This document shows positions 1 through 13,000 of a stretch of DNA of 64,000 nucleotides, in pieces; position 1 is the first letter of the stretch, and every line of letters starts with the position of its first letter. The notes beneath the pieces are model-generated. The model did no database searches. It worked only from the letters and a program-made list of their open reading frames with translations, and was not told the origin of the DNA. Position numbers and translations under genes: made by a program. Source of the DNA: Notospermus geniculatus. Its lineage: Eukaryota > Nemertea > Pilidiophora > Heteronemertea > Lineidae. The stretch is taken from NCBI GenBank assembly GCA_002633025.1, contig NMRB01001270.1:11631-75630 (forward strand), in the 5' to 3' direction.

Positions 1-649
1 CTTGCAGGCACAATATCAAGTGACTTCACCGAGAACAACCTCGCCCCGAGGTCTCTAAATCAGAACCTGGGTACAGTTTGTAACAAGAAAGTGGACCCAG
101 GGTACAATTTCACTTGACGACATCGAACCTGGGTACACTTTATGTGTACCCAGGACGACAATAACCCCTTCAGCGCCACTCACATAGCTCTGCTGACCTT
201 TGGTCAGCTGAGCTAAAAAACATCCTTTAGAAACAACCTTCAGTCCAGGCACAGTACAGGACAACTTGAGGTCCACGAACACGCAACTCTCATGAAAAAC
301 ATTCACAACATTAAAAATTAAATTTGTAAGTAACAGAATTACAAGGTACGAGTACTTGAGAAAATCAATAATGAGCTCTACAGCCCACACACAATAATTG
401 ACATCGTAATGAGTATATCATCGTACAATGAATACCGGTATGTGTCGTGTGTGTATCTCACCCCGCTGCGCTCCATGGTTATTGACCACACCGACACAGT
501 CACACTCAATTTGCAAACCAGCATTTACATCCATGTACCGGTATGTAGTACTAGCAGTAGGACTGACCAGCATAAAATGTCATCAACTACCGGTACTGGG
601 ACAAAGCCAAGCAATACCCAGGGCTGAGTACAAGTAGCTTGTGATGGCC

Positions 650-712
650 TCCTCCGTACTTACCAAGGCCAATAATGCTATTGCGTCGGCCCTGACGGAA
701 AAATGAAATACA
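650..712 (-). mobile_element. SINE fragment (GCATTATTGGCC family)
   Basis: The reverse complement carries GCATTATTGGCCTTGGTAAG and AGGAGGCCATC, the body of the SINE family also seen at 22850, 28461 and 62046. No tRNA head is present here. Confidence 0.55.
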
Positions 713-1880
713 AATACAAATACCGCAGGGCTTTCACTGGAGTTTTCAGTAGAATAGAAGGGTCATAGACTTACTGTTCATTTTTTTTCTGGGGTCAGCC
801 CTCAGAAGTCAGGGTCAACCATGGTCAGTTCAAACATTGGCTGAATTTTCGTGCGTCACACTGACTCCTGCTGGTTTTCATTGTGCTTCCGAGTACGCAC
901 TTTGTGCGTATTTGACCCGAGACCTCGGGTCATTGAGAGCCCTGATTAGTGATATCCGTAATACTAAACAGAGCAGGGTCACTTGTTCTATTTTAGATTT
1001 CAAACAGGTTCTTAAATATGGAGTCAATGTCAAAGCCGAATCGGGGTTGTGCCCGCACTGGTTGGCACTAGATGGCCTGGCCCAAGCGCAGGAAAGGCCA
1101 AGGGTACATGGGTGGGGGTATTTCAGCAGGGACAGACGTCTGGATAGATGTTTGAGAGGGGCAGATGTCCATAGGTCAAATATCCAAGGCAAGGGGATAT
1201 GTCATAAGGAGTGTGTGGGGAGGGCAGGAGGGGGGTCCTGAAAGGTGGTGACACCATCCATTAGCGTCCTTGAGGGCCGAGTCTGATCTGATCGCGCAAA
1301 ACTAACAAACGGCCCTGAATATCCTTTTTAGAATGTACTTCCAGTAGTAGAACAATGACAAAAGTGTTTTGCGGAATTTTGTATGTCCAGCTTGAGCTGA
1401 CGCGATGTTGCTGCATTCCACATCGTGTGACGTGCACGATGTGCAAAAATTCCACTTTCCTGAAGTGAACTGAGTTGGATTCCTAGCCTTTACCTCCTTC
1501 ATATCCTTCAGAGTCAGAACGAGAAGTCTGGCGTCTGGTGTGTTTGTCTGAATAACACCTTGGCCTGTTGGTACGCCTGACCAGCATGCCAAGCATGCCT
1601 GAAGTTGTTATTCAGACACTAAAACTTGCTTGAAAAGTTGAAAATCTGTTGAAACGGTGGCCAGTGTAGAAACGACTGGCCATACAAGCACATGATGTAT
1701 GTACATGTATCAAGATCCAGGCCATTATTGACCCAGTGCCAGGTCATCCCATAGCAGATCACAAATGATGAGTCGATGACTGACAATAAAATAAGTCACT
1801 TGTCATGTGATACGACATGAATCATAACGAATAGACCTATGTAACAACAGAGAGATGAGTTATTGGCAAAAAAGTTTGCC

Positions 1881-2264
1881 TAAAGCCCTTTTTACACGAG
1901 CCGATTTTGTCGTACAATTGTGTCGGACAACAGACATGACAGAGACGTAAGACAAAAACGCACCGTGTATACTAGACTTCCGAGACGATTTTTTTTGTCG
2001 ATGCGACATTGCGTGCAGAAGTCGGGTGTTCTATTTTCACCTGACATCGGCTGCTTGTCGTATGGACTGGGCCAATCAGGAAGCGAAATTAGATCACGTG
2101 TACGAAGGCTACCTAATGACACACGAGGTCCTAAGGGACGCATGAATAAATCCAGGGAATAAATCGTCCCGTGTAAACAGATTAGCTGATCCCGACAAAT
2201 TGGTACGACAAATCTGATACGACTCTGTCGTACGGCAAAATCGGCTCGTGTAAATAGGGCTTTA
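1881..2264. mobile_element. MITE with about 35-bp terminal inverted repeats
   Basis: The left end TAAAGCCCTTTTTACACGAG mirrors the right end CTCGTGTAAATAGGGCTTTA. The inverted match continues through CCGATTTTGTCGTAC. Length is 384 bp with no coding sequence, so it is a non-autonomous DNA transposon. Confidence 0.8.
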
Positions 2265-2514
2265 CTGTCCGAAGATCGGGGAAATACCCTCCAAAAGTCC
2301 GAAATTTGCGTTGTTTGAGCAAATTTGTCAATCATTCGTCACACGTTTCATGAACTCATGAATAGGAGCTGTCAGTCAGTTGACCACTAGATGTCACTAT
2401 GGCCCAATTCAATGCGTAGCGGACCCATTCATGGTTGACTGAGCACCAATCAGGAGAATTTTCTATTGTATTGGTCCGCTGGAACTTTGCTGCCATCTTT
2501 TGGCGATAAGCGTA

Positions 2515-2657
2515 TTTGTTAATACACAACATTTGAAACAAACTGATAACCAAAAAGATGATTTTGCAGCCTTTTTCGGCGGCCCCGTTCGGAAGACATT
2601 TTCTGCAAAATCATCTTTTTGGTTATCAATTTGTTTCAAAAGTTGTGTATTAACAAA
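2515..2657. mobile_element. Foldback element, about 52-bp arms
   Basis: The arm from TTTGTTAATACACAAC at 2515 is mirrored by GTTGTGTATTAACAAA ending at 2657. The match runs through GATGATTTTGCAG with few mismatches, around a GC-rich loop. Confidence 0.8.
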
Positions 2658-3810
2658 GTTCATACTTTAATGTTCCCGCTGACGTATACAGTGGACAATT
2701 GAAACTTATGATTTGACCAAAATTTGACTGATCTTTTCATCCGACATTGTGTCGTTTCTCAACCTGGTTATATCATGTATATAGGGGGTGTTCTTTTTAC
2801 TTGATAAGACCATGCCGTACAGAAAGGCATGGCCTGAATCACGACGTAGAATATCCCTATAGGCCTATTCGAAGTCGTGAGTTTCGTGACTAGTCCCGTG
2901 TGGAATTGTATAGGACATAGGTTGAATTGAATCCGGTCGTAGAATCATAACGATGATGTTGTTAGGAGACCGGAGTTTTCGGTCTAGCTACGGTAGGCCT
3001 AGTTTTTTACGGTAGCCTAGCTCCCGTAGCCCTAGGCCCTATCTATAGGCCCTAGGCCCCCTATATGTTAGTTATGGTAACCATATCGACCAGGCATAGC
3101 TTCTTTTACGATATGACATTGACGGCTATTGCCTGGTACGTTATGGTTTACCCATATGCTGCCTGTGGTGCATAGTGTATTTCATGTACTGAACAAAATC
3201 ACCAATTATTGTCAAACCTGACTAAATTCGAATAATTAACTGTCATGAATCCTTTCATTTATCCTCATTTCTCATAGTGGTATTCCAAAAGACAGAAAAA
3301 TTGGCACAAATTAGGAAAAAACTTTGATACAAAACTCCGTCGAAATGTCACCAACACATGTAAACAAGTCGCGAACTCGTAGCTGTCACAAGACCCGAGG
3401 TCACGTGACTGGGCGTAGTCGCTGACACTGAATGAGAACGAGACTAACGTCACTGCGCAGTTGCATTGCGCGAGACTTCCATCATGGCGTGTCACCGGCC
3501 TGTACATTTCGATTCGAGAAGCGGATTTTAAACTCGATTTGGGAAGTAAATAAGAACGGGATTTTACTAAATTCACTCGGATATGGTGTATCGACGATAG
3601 CTCAACAACACAGGAATACAATATTGTGGATTTTCGTCCCGGTAGTGTGAATTAACAGTGCCCGCCCGGAATTCGGGGCGGAGGTGCTCCACAGGGAATG
3701 TATTGGGCGATCTGAGACTCTGTATGCGCGCTATGTAAAAGTCAGTTTGTAACAGCAAAAGCGGAGCATACAGAGTCCCAGTTACTGAGACTACCTATAT
3801 GTATATCATG

Positions 3811-3865
3811 TAGGCCTAGGCCTAGGCCTATAGGCCCCTATAGGATAGGCCTAGGCCTAGGCAGC
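3811..3865. repeat. TAGGCCTA low-complexity tract
   Basis: Overlapping TAGGCCTA and CCTATAGG palindromes fill the stretch. A similar tract is at about 2990-3060, and single TAGGCCTA sites recur throughout the window. Confidence 0.7.
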
Positions 3866-4379
3866 AGCATGCATTATGATCATTTGATCAGTTGAGTTGA
3901 CATGCATGCAGCAAAGCAATGATGCATTGTCATGAATGAAGAGACATGCATCTTCATGATCTTGGGGAGGTGATTTTGATACAACTTAGGCCTACCTACC
4001 AAACTAAACTTGTCTTTCTCTTTTTTGTCGTGACAACGCAGTTGTCTGGTTGTATACACAAATCTCAAGGTAATATGCTCGACTACAAAAGCTTGAGATA
4101 AGAGATACTGTAGAGGCGGTACAGGATCACGAAAAGCTCGCATGAGACATTCATCATGCATGTCATCATGAACATGAACATGAAAATGGAGGAAGTTTAT
4201 TTTCGGATCACATGATTTCGTTGACGTAAACTGGACCGTTTCCAGTCTTACCGGGATGTGCCACTGAGGATGCTAATAAGTTATCGATGCAGGGAGGGGC
4301 GGATTTTTTGCGGGAGGGGATGTGATGAATCTAGACGGGCCCTATCCAGCGTTTTGTCTTGAGGGGCATTTGGCTCCNG

Positions 4380-4532
4380 GATCCACGATTCCGGAAGAGG
4401 GGTGCTAGAAACATTGAAATCTACGGTGAATTTCAATGATTTGTTCCAAATTTCAGAATTTCAGGGTCAATTTTAAAGATATTTGTTGGCCGAAAGGTGG
4501 GGGCGCACACCGGGTGTGCCCCCTGATCCGTA
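4380..4532. mobile_element. CAGNGGCGGATCC-family MITE, degraded
   Basis: Contains GTGCTAGAAACATTGAAATC and CGGGTGTGCCCCCTGATCCG, matching the member at 57248-57423. The left end is broken at the n at 4378. Confidence 0.65.
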
Positions 4533-4592
4533 GAGTATGAACATTCGGTTCCTAGGAAATATGAGACCCAATGGGGAACCCGCATGACTGCA

Positions 4593-4936
4593 GATGGCGC
4601 ATCAAGTATAAGACCCGAATGACGTACTGACGTCACTTTTCTCGCTGAGTGTTGACGTCGCACCGTCAAAGCATGTGTACATTTTTCTACACAATTTTCC
4701 GTGCAAATTTTCCCCAGACATTGTCAATATTGGCATCCTGTGGCATTTCTGACGAAACAGAGCAGTGATATATGGACAACTTTGAACATGAAATAGGGCA
4801 GTGTAATTTAATCAAAATTGAACCAAACAGAATGGTTTATTTTGGGGCAAGAAGTAAATGGAAATACTGTTAGAAAATAGGACTTTCGGGTCTTACAGTG
4901 ACAGCGCCATATCGTGGCGTAGTTCGGCGGGTTCCT
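4593..4936. repeat. Dispersed 344-bp repeat, copy A
   Basis: Aligns end to end, in the same orientation, with 37111-37454. Shared blocks include GTGACGAAACAAAGCAGTGA-like sequence and TTTGGGGCAAGAAGTAAATG. It has no terminal repeats or frame that I can see, so its class is unknown. Confidence 0.75.
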
Positions 4937-4970
4937 CATTGATGGCTCTCTACAAAAGATGGGTGGAGAA

Positions 4971-5084
4971 GGGGCCCAAGCATCCTCCCACAGCAGGTGT
5001 CTTTACCTTGCTCCTCTTTATCCACTCGCACAAGTGTATGAAGAGGAACGAGACCAAAGCCCTGCTGTGGGAGGATGGGGCCCC
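4971..5084. mobile_element. Foldback element
   Basis: GGGGCCCAAGCATCCTCCCA at the left is mirrored by TGGGAGGATGGGGCCCC at the right. The inner arms (CTTTACCTTGCTCCTCTT) also pair. Confidence 0.75.
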
Positions 5085-5235
5085 ATGAGGCAGCTACTGA
5101 CTCTCTGGGCTGATTTCACAAAGGGTGTTCAGCAAAATCTGAATCAGCATTTTATTTCATAGTTATTCAGGTTAAAGGCCTAGAAAAGCATTGTTTTGCT
5201 GCCTGTACGGTGCTTGATCGGCGGCGGTTACCCAC

Positions 5236-5390
5236 AGGATAATCACACGCGTTTAACACTCCTGCGTTTATGTCCAGGAGGACAAAAGAATATTCGAATG
5301 CTCAAGAGGCCTTGTTTAGAGTCATTCAACTCTTTTCTTTTGTCCTCCTGGACATAAACACAGGAAAGGCTAAACACGTGTGATTATCCT
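5236..5390. mobile_element. Foldback nested in 5107-5830
   Basis: AGGATAATCACACGCGTTTA pairs with TAAACACGTGTGATTATCCT. The inner arms TTTATGTCCAGGAGGACAAA and its complement also pair. Confidence 0.8.
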
Positions 5391-5392
5391 AC

Positions 5393-5813
5393 GGCCACAC
5401 TTTTTATATTTATTGGATTACGGATTTTTCAGGCCGAAACCTATGTAGGAGGGGAGGGAATAAAAATAAAAATAAAAAACAAAAATCTTTGACTTTTTAA
5501 TTTTTTCCCTAGTGTTACGTGCTATGCGTCACAGAAATTCAAGGGGGAGGGAATAAAAAAAGTGAAATGTGGTAAAAAAGAAATAAAACCTTTTATTGAT
5601 GCAACAGTAGAACAAGAGATAGGGCCTACATAGGGGCCTATATCCTGAAAATACAGGGCGTCAGCATTTAAATATCTTTTACGTTGCACGTAGTGGTCGG
5701 CGGGAAAAAAACAAGAACACAAAATAGACCATCGGGAATTTTATTTTTTTTCAACATTTTCAAAAAACCTGGGAGGGGGGATCCGTAATCCAATAAATAA
5801 AAAAAGTGTGGCC
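5393..5813. mobile_element. TIR element, ATTGGATTACGGAT family, copy A
   Basis: The ends start GGCCACACTTTTTATATTTA and the arms continue through ATTGGATTACGGAT. The 421-bp element corresponds in ends and size to 23021-23420. It is AT-rich inside with no conserved frame. Confidence 0.8.
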
Positions 5814-6115
5814 CTTTGTGAAATCAGCCCTCTGTATGTCTCTCTCACTAGCTGGGCAGTAGGAACAGGATTATATTTTGTTACATACAAGGAAACGAAC
5901 CACTGCAAGACACGTTGATAATATAGTATGCTAAATGACCTTTACTTACTAAAAACAGTAAACTATACAAATGCTTTACTAAGACAATGAAAGTGACATT
6001 GATATTTGTTACAAGTAACATACATTGTAAAATAATGGTTTCAAATAACTGTACAGTTGGAGTTGAGAAGGCGATTTAGTGAAAAGAAGATGATTCATCA
6101 CTATGGTACTTGGAA

Positions 6116-6969
6116 TTAAAGGAGCACGGTATGTGATCTCTTATGCCTGCTTAGCGTTCTCCACAGGACTTCTCAAGGTAGGGTGGTACCCTTGAAATTA
6201 GAGGATTTCCCATTACATGTACTTTGCAAATTAAGTAAGTTAGGGTGGTCACCAATTTAAGGTAGGGGGGTTTAATAGAAAACCATTACAAAATTGGGCT
6301 GCAAGGTAGGGTGACTACTTCAAAGGGTGGCAAAATGCCAAGGTAGGGTGTGCCACCCTCACAAAAAGCCATGCGGAGAACACTGTAAAATTAAAGAGTG
6401 CTGTACACTATCAACCATTTTCATCAAACTTTTTCTTCAAAATTCAATCATTTTGGTCAAATTTGTATGTAGAGGGTCACGCTCTCAATCATTTTCATCC
6501 AATCTTTCACAAAATGGCATTACAAAACCCATCCAATTGCATAACCACCGTTCAAAGTATGACATTTGTAATCAGGAAACTAATTCAGCAGGGTTAATAG
6601 TTCAATAAATATCCATGCCCACCATACACGGTCAAATTTTATCAATTCATCATTCAAAATAGGACTGGCTCTATTCCATCAATCCGTGATTGACAAAAAA
6701 TATTTCACCCAATTTCCCGCCGTAAACGATCAATCTTTTTGGTCAAGTTTTTTTCGTCCAACTTTGGGGGATTGTGTACAGCGGGCATTACTGGTATTTT
6801 GACCGCCGACGTAGTAGAGGAAGCCACCTAGCGACAGCAATACGGACTACAAAAACTATTACAAAATGCACGTAGAACTTCGGGTCCATTCTCTGGGGTT
6901 GGAGAGTGGCGTGCACGGTGATGGTGGCACTGGCCGTTGAGGAAAAGTGGCAATACCGTGCTCCTTTAA
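6116..6969. mobile_element. TTAA-flanked DNA transposon, 16-bp TIRs
   Basis: TTAAAGGAGCACGGTA at the left is exactly mirrored by TACCGTGCTCCTTTAA at the right. The TTAA termini suggest a piggyBac-like insertion. The right 170 bp recur at 62747-62922. No transposase frame is seen. Confidence 0.8.
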
Positions 6970-7151
6970 CTGAAACGTGCTACATGAATACAACAGCCGC
7001 CCAAGATGGCTGTGTAAAATCTCCTGCGTAGGCTTTTTTATTCTTTGTTTCGTGCCAAGGGTCAGCCTATGTTGGAAAATACCTGACTTGTAAAAAACCT
7101 GACCAAATTTGTCAATTTCATTTTTATCTGTTTCATCATCTGTACTTCACA

Positions 7152-7322
7152 TAAGGGACACACTCCGCGTGGGCTACTGTGAAACTAATGTATTAGGCCA
7201 GCCCTGCATAACGATCCGTAAATACACACAGTACACCTGCATGGCCTATATTCCTGTCCGCAGTGAAGTACGCCCGACTGCGGACAGGATTTTGCAGTAG
7301 CTCACGCGGAGTGTGTCCCTTA
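7152..7322. mobile_element. TAAGGGACACACTCC MITE, copy A
   Basis: TAAGGGACACACTCCGCGTG is mirrored by CACGCGGAGTGTGTCCCTTA. A second full copy is at 52034-52214 with the same interior (GCCAGCCCTGCATAACG). Confidence 0.85.
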
Positions 7323-8440
7323 GGATCAAGCACGTGAAACGAAGAAGCATAAATAATGTGTGGCCTTAACCCTTTTGCTGCTGATGCCGCTCTATGGCGG
7401 TACAAAGGAATCTGTCCAGTTTTTGCCGATGCCACCCCTGTGGCGGCATTGGTTATAAAATGGCAAAACTGTTTACTGGTAAGCTTTACTCTCAAGATAT
7501 GATGTGAAGATGTAGAGTTTACCGACACAGATGTCTGCACTTATTACAAGAGGGCTTTTTATTCTTCAAAGAATAAAAGATTTCTTGAAATTAATTCGGC
7601 AGCAAAAGTGTTAAAAACATTTGTTTTTCTTGCTTTTTACAAGGATAGACTCACACCGATGAAAACTGAACTGGTGTAATATCTGCCAGTGTTTCTGTAT
7701 GTCAGTGTTTCCCCTTATTGTTTGGGAAACGCCATCTTCACTGAGTTCAGGTAAAGACTCGGCTTCTCCTCCCTTGACCTTCACACAAGCAAACCACATT
7801 CCGTGTTCAACGGATTTTCCCGGTCCCAAAAATAGCAACCAATCACGGCAAAGATTGCACCGGTAATGACATTGACCAATCAAAATTTTTTCTTCCATGA
7901 ACGACGAAGAAGCGAGGCTTCCGATTGGGCGCACGAGAAAATCCCAAAGCGTTGAACACGGAATCTGGCTGCTTGCTGCAGAGTGAGAGTGTAGGAAGAG
8001 GTTAGCCGATTTCTACACGATGCATTATGCAGAATGGGAAACGCTGGCAGATAGAAAAGATCGACACATTTCTTTGTGTGTCTTTTATTCTCAAGTCGCC
8101 GCTTATTCCGTCTTCTCAAGTCGCCGCTTATTCCGTCAGACAACAGACTCACAGATGGGGAACATTTGAAAATGTTACACCAGCAATATGAGGCGAAGGA
8201 TGTCCATTTTAAACACATATTTAAAGACCCATATGGTAAATCCAGAACTAAAATGCACACAACTAAAATGATTCTACACTTATAGTATTCTGTTCATGAT
8301 TTACAAAGTGGACATGGTTTCACTGATTCAACCAAGACTGACTTTTTCCCACCCCAGAAATTTGATTATACATGCAGTCGACGATCCAAGTACTGACTGG
8401 GCTCAACGTTGCTCAGCTTCCTGCTTGAATGCGCCAACCA

Positions 8441-8729
8441 CTAAAGTACGTTTAAATCATCTGGACCCCGATGGGCGTAACTGGACAACAATGATTTTAG
8501 GGTTATACTAAACGGTCCAACTCACATTGTTTTCAAAACCAGCTGAACTCTTCGAAATATGCAACTAGACCTTGATTCGAAATTGAACACAGGCATGGTG
8601 CATGGGATTGGCTGGAAGTGTCCTGTCAATAAAATGCACTTCAATGGCCAGACTTCACCAACAATACCAAGGTCTGCCTACAACCAAAGATCCTCCCATC
8701 GAGGTCCAGATGATTTAAACGTACTATAG
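8441..8729. mobile_element. MITE with 35-bp TIRs
   Basis: CTAAAGTACGTTTAAATCAT at the left is mirrored by ATGATTTAAACGTACTATAG at the right. The inverted match continues through CTGGACC-CGATGGG. Confidence 0.8.
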
Positions 8730-9964
8730 ATTGTAAAGGAAATCCTCCATGGCTGGCAGAATAGGTCGTGCCATATAACTGGGAATTCAGTCCAGAACTC
8801 ATTACGAAATCCATCAGTTTTCGTTCATTTCATGGACCCATTTGATGGTCATCAAGGAAATGCATGTGGGAAAAAATTAAGATTCACAAACCAGGGCCGA
8901 TTTCAGACTTCGTAAAACTATTTCAAGCGACCGCATCTCTTGCTACACCGAGAATATTACCGGACCTTGCATTTCAATTTATCTGAACAGTACTAGAATG
9001 AAATACAATGTGGAAGCCGGACTTTGGTAGCAGGTAAGAAGGTTTTCAGGTTCAAATTCACTGAGAGGAGGTCAAATGCCAAAAAACCGTGATAATGTGC
9101 ACACCAACTCAGCAAGGTCCAAGTGCATACCAAATATCAGGATCCTACCCTATACACTGAGCAAAAAATAGCTCAAACCAATTTTCCACTGCCAGTGCCA
9201 CCTGTCGAACCATCCACCCATCTGTCACATGAATGTTACCTAAACCCCATTTCATAGCCTGAAATGTCTTTCACCTTAGAGGCCCGACTTCTATTTCATA
9301 TTTCATAGCCTGAGGGGCAAAATACTCTGAGTTGGTAACAAACCACATGAACGTGTTCATGGGCACTATATCTCAAATGGTTTTTCAAGTTTGAGACCTT
9401 AAATGATATTTTGGTTCAGACCCTGTTGGCCGTATTTGATGACAGATTGAGCTGAAATTTTATACACAGGTAGAGGTCCTACAGGAGGTGTATCTGTATA
9501 CCTGCGGACAGACGGATGGACGGACAGATGCTATTCAACAGCGATTTGACAAGAACAATTTCCCCCAAGAATACTGTTCATGATCATGCATCATGAAGTC
9601 ATTAAAATGGTCACTTCTGATGTTTGTGACCACATTTCAGTGAAGGGACTGACCCTTTAAACCCTTAAAATGTCTTGCGTACAGTGTGCAAATTCATGAG
9701 TCAGTAAAACCAAGGCAGACCCACCACGTGAGATGGATGGCCTTAAAAATATCCACGGCACAATTCAACTTAAAATGCCTCAATGAAACACCACTCAACA
9801 CCGTAAAGGATCAATTCTAACCATAACGTTCTCAATTTTGTTCATTCCATTTTAAAATTCACTCATTTCTTCTCAACAAGTCATAACTCATTCCGAACTG
9901 GGAGAAAATCCCAGCAAATTGACCAATGAGTGAAGGAGATATGTTCGACCAATCACAGCACTCC

Positions 9965-10039
9965 TCACAGGTAGGTGACTTTGTAAACTGCACTCACGTC
10001 ATTCTCACCATAACCAATTGCCTTGGCTTTTTTATACAG
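9965..10039 (-). CDS. GLYR1: GLYR1 exon 15 (terminal)
   Basis: Residues 582-605 read [20 protein letters not shown] and four more residues, then TGA at 9965-9967. The match is to the GLYR1 C-terminus ([20 protein letters not shown]). The acceptor is TTGCAG|CTG. I found no AATAAA close downstream. Confidence 0.92.
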   Translation of the reverse strand: MYKKAKAIGYGENDVSAVYKVTYL

Positions 10040-13000
10040 CTGCAAAAGAAGAATTGAAAATTACCAGGCTTTGAGTTGAGTTAAGTAATTAATTTATTAG
10101 TAAAAGAGAAAATTACCCCCAAATCATTACCCCCTAAAATGGTCAAACAGGTTGCAAATGCAAAACTGTAAAGCAAGATAATTTCGTGGCTGGAAATTTT
10201 CATGAATCAAGAATTATAGACATATTAGCGGCAGGATATTTTCGCGAATCTCCGCCATTTTTTCAGTTTTTTTTTCACGTACCATATTTATCACTTGCGT
10301 GTATTTATATTCGCGAGAGGAAATTTTCGCGACTCGTACACTCTCGCGAAAATTTCCTGCACGCGAAATTTGCCTGCTTTACAGTACACTCAAAATCCTC
10401 AAGTTCAACATTTTCAGGTGTAAGGTAAAGTGGTACAATCCAGCCCCTGAGTGTACAAATGGCCAGCATTGTATGGAGATGTACACTCAGGGGCTCGAAT
10501 TGTACCGGGGCTCGAATTGTACCACTTTACCCTAAATGACAATATCAGTGATCCAATTCAATTCAATTTCAAGGTGGGGAAATTCAGACTAACATCCACG
10601 TGCAGCAACAAAAATGCATCCAAGTTCTGCTGAAAAAAATAGGCCTAAACAGACCTAACTGATACAGGATGAAAAAGTGACAAGACAGAATTAGGTGCTC
10701 ACCTCATTGGCTGAAGCAGTGACAGGTAACGGCTGGTCGACACTATCAGCGAGATTAATGGCGAGACGGAGATCTTTCTGTTGATGTTGTAAGGGGCAGT
10801 TAGGATCAAAATCATCGATAAGTATTGCTGGAAGAGAAAATATTTCTTTTGGAAACACTGTGCTCCCTCGCTATTACGAACCCTTCTTGGTCCAAGGGTT
10901 AACTTCGTACTAATGACGAGTTGAGGGCATAATGACCAGCCCGAGTAGGCCACAATCATACACTTCGCATACATGGACTAACTTTATTGAATATTTGCCT
11001 GATTAAATGCCCAAACATGCACTAATCAAACCCAAGCTTGGATAATTCGGTTTGTATTGTACACTAATCAAACCCGAGCTTGGATAATGTAGTTTGTATT
11101 GTACACTAATCAAACCCAAGCTTGGATAATTCGGTTTGTATTGTACACTAATCAAACCCAAGCTTGAATAATTTTGTTTGTACTGTACACAACGTAATTG
11201 GTCATGGGCAGGAATTGAGTCACACGGCCGACCGAACAGGCCTAATTGCATACACGTTATGAAATTTTGGGAGCTAGCGTTGGGTTCGCAATATCCGGGA
11301 GAACGTAAAATCAAGGTTCGTAGGAGATAGGGAGCACTGTGTATCAATACAAGTAGGAACGAGTTCAGAATCCCCGATCAGTGCTCCAAAAAAGGTCATC
11401 GATTGACGGAATAAGCCGCATTGTACAATAGGATTTTCATTGTGTGCCATGGAGTAACGTCACTTCCGATCGGGGATTCTAAACTTTAGCCTACAAGTAT
11501 TAAAGAAGTTGGCTTGGACCGAGTTCGTGTGAACCGGGCAGTGGTTCAAAACGGTGAAGAAGTTGAATGTAGAAGGGATAGGAAATTTTAGCAGGGGCAT
11601 TATGTTTTTCGTAATGAAACAACACAGGTCCATGTCTTTTCTTACCTTGTCCTTTCGACTTGAGTAGCTGTGATTCCATGTCCCCTAAACTCATCACATC
11701 GAGAAGATCCTCCTGTTTTACTCCGACGCGTTCCGCCAGCGCCATACCCTCGGCTAGACCAGCCACCATCACGCCACTGATCATGTTTGATAGAAGCTTC
11801 ATTCTTGCACCGTTCCCTACATCACCTACAAACAGCAATACATTCTTTAGAATTCAAACCACAAATGTGACCCTCCACAGCAAAACCAGTCGCATGTTGC
11901 TCTTAGCTTGGCGGGTTTTGAGACCAAATGTTTGTCAGTTTCAATATTGTCTGTCTGTTATGAAATCTGATAGTAAACATAGGTCATCTCGGAATTTTGC
12001 AAGCGGGGTCTTCCTCAGGCACTTTCTACAGCAGTAGAGATCCCAGAAGGGTATTTAAGAAGGGTATTTAAGACTTAGACGCGTGTAACTCCACTGAATG
12101 CACGCACTTCCACCATGTATTTGACGAAGTTACACACGTCTTGGTCTTAAACACACTTTGTGAAATCGGCCCTTTACATTGTGGGTCGTATGCACCAAAC
12201 GAAGATCATCTTGAACTCATGTTGAGCCACAACTTTTCAATTGTTCAGGTTTGCCAGGGCATGATGTGACAATGGAAAAGTTGTCGCTCAACCTGAGTTC
12301 AAGATAATAATTTGCTTGGTGCATACGGCCCTGTATGTTTACTACTATCATTTAGTGTGTCATTTTTTGTGCTGTATGTTGGATATCTGTTATGAAATCT
12401 GATATAATCTATTTCTTCCATTCTCTTCTGGTGCAATTTATTTCTTCCATTCTCTTCTGGTGTCATCTTAGTTCGTTGCAGCTCACCTCCTGAGCGACAT
12501 GCGACTGGTTTTGCTGTGGAGGGCCACATATGAGAAATTCAAGACCACACCATGACCATGACTTACACATTTCATCCCTGTTTAGTTCAACGATCACTTC
12601 AGAGATGGCACTGCTGTGCCACTATCATTGGCATCATGCCTGGTATAGTTTATCGATTATTTCAGAGACGGCATTACTGCTGTGCCACTAGCAAAATTTC
12701 TTTTCAGGGGGAATGACCAAAAAATTGGTCCTTACTGACTTAGCCCACTCTATACTCACCCAGGAAAAATGACTTCTTGCCCATTGCTTCAAAACATGAA
12801 TAACAGTCATCGAATAATGACTTGTCTCCTGCTGCCAAAATAACAAGACGCCCTTCATGAGCTGGCTGCCGACTACCTACTACTGGCGCTTCAAGAAATC
12901 GACCTCCCTTTGCAGTCACCGCCTGAAGTTAAAGGGAAAATCTTAGCGACTTTTAATTAAAATTCACTGACGATTTTCATGTTTGGTGATGACATCCTTT

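Larger units (their letters stand above)
5107..5830. mobile_element. GGGCYGATTTCACAAAGGG element carrying two nested insertions
   Basis: The outer ends GGGCTGATTTCACAAAGGG and CCCTTTGTGAAATCAGCCC are exact inverted repeats. They match the ends of the 126-bp element at 56915-57040. The interior is occupied by a foldback (5236-5390) and a second transposon (5393-5813). Confidence 0.8.
1..9964. other. Region left of GLYR1: no supported gene
   Basis: No exon chain, long conserved frame or RNA gene is visible. The region holds inverted-repeat elements (listed separately), TAGGCCTA-rich low complexity near 2990-3060 and 3811-3865, and a perfect 11-base inverted repeat around the TTTAT at 136-140. 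CCAAT-box-like motifs at 7830-7930 and a CACGTG site near 3403 could be regulatory, but I cannot support a promoter. Confidence 0.6.
11866..12530. mobile_element. TGTGACCCTCCACAGC MITE interrupted by insertions
   Basis: The ends TGTGACCCTCCACAGCAAAA and TTTTGCTGTGGAGGGCCACA match the uninterrupted 200-bp copy at 53361-53560. A block of about 410 bp, flanked by a repeated TCTGTTATGAAATCTGATA, has been inserted. It contains two further foldbacks. Confidence 0.8.

Noticed and set aside
55-390. Minus-strand frame with a hydrophobic start resembling a membrane protein
   Set aside because: It spans a perfect 11-base inverted repeat and a GTCAGCTGAGCTAAAAAA end typical of the repeats here. There is no family match.
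837-1241. 134-codon open frame, plus strand
   Set aside because: No recognisable domain, no splice context, and an equally long frame on the opposite strand. Probably a chance opening in non-coding sequence.
3390-3500. CpG-rich promoter with a CACGTG site and a start codon at 3484
   Set aside because: The frame ends after a few codons and no donor or downstream exon could be followed. Evidence is too weak for a promoter call.
11003-11347. Repetitive minus-strand frame with a [14 protein letters not shown]-type repeat
   Set aside because: Produced by the 42-bp tandem array, whose period is a multiple of three. It lies inside a TIR element.
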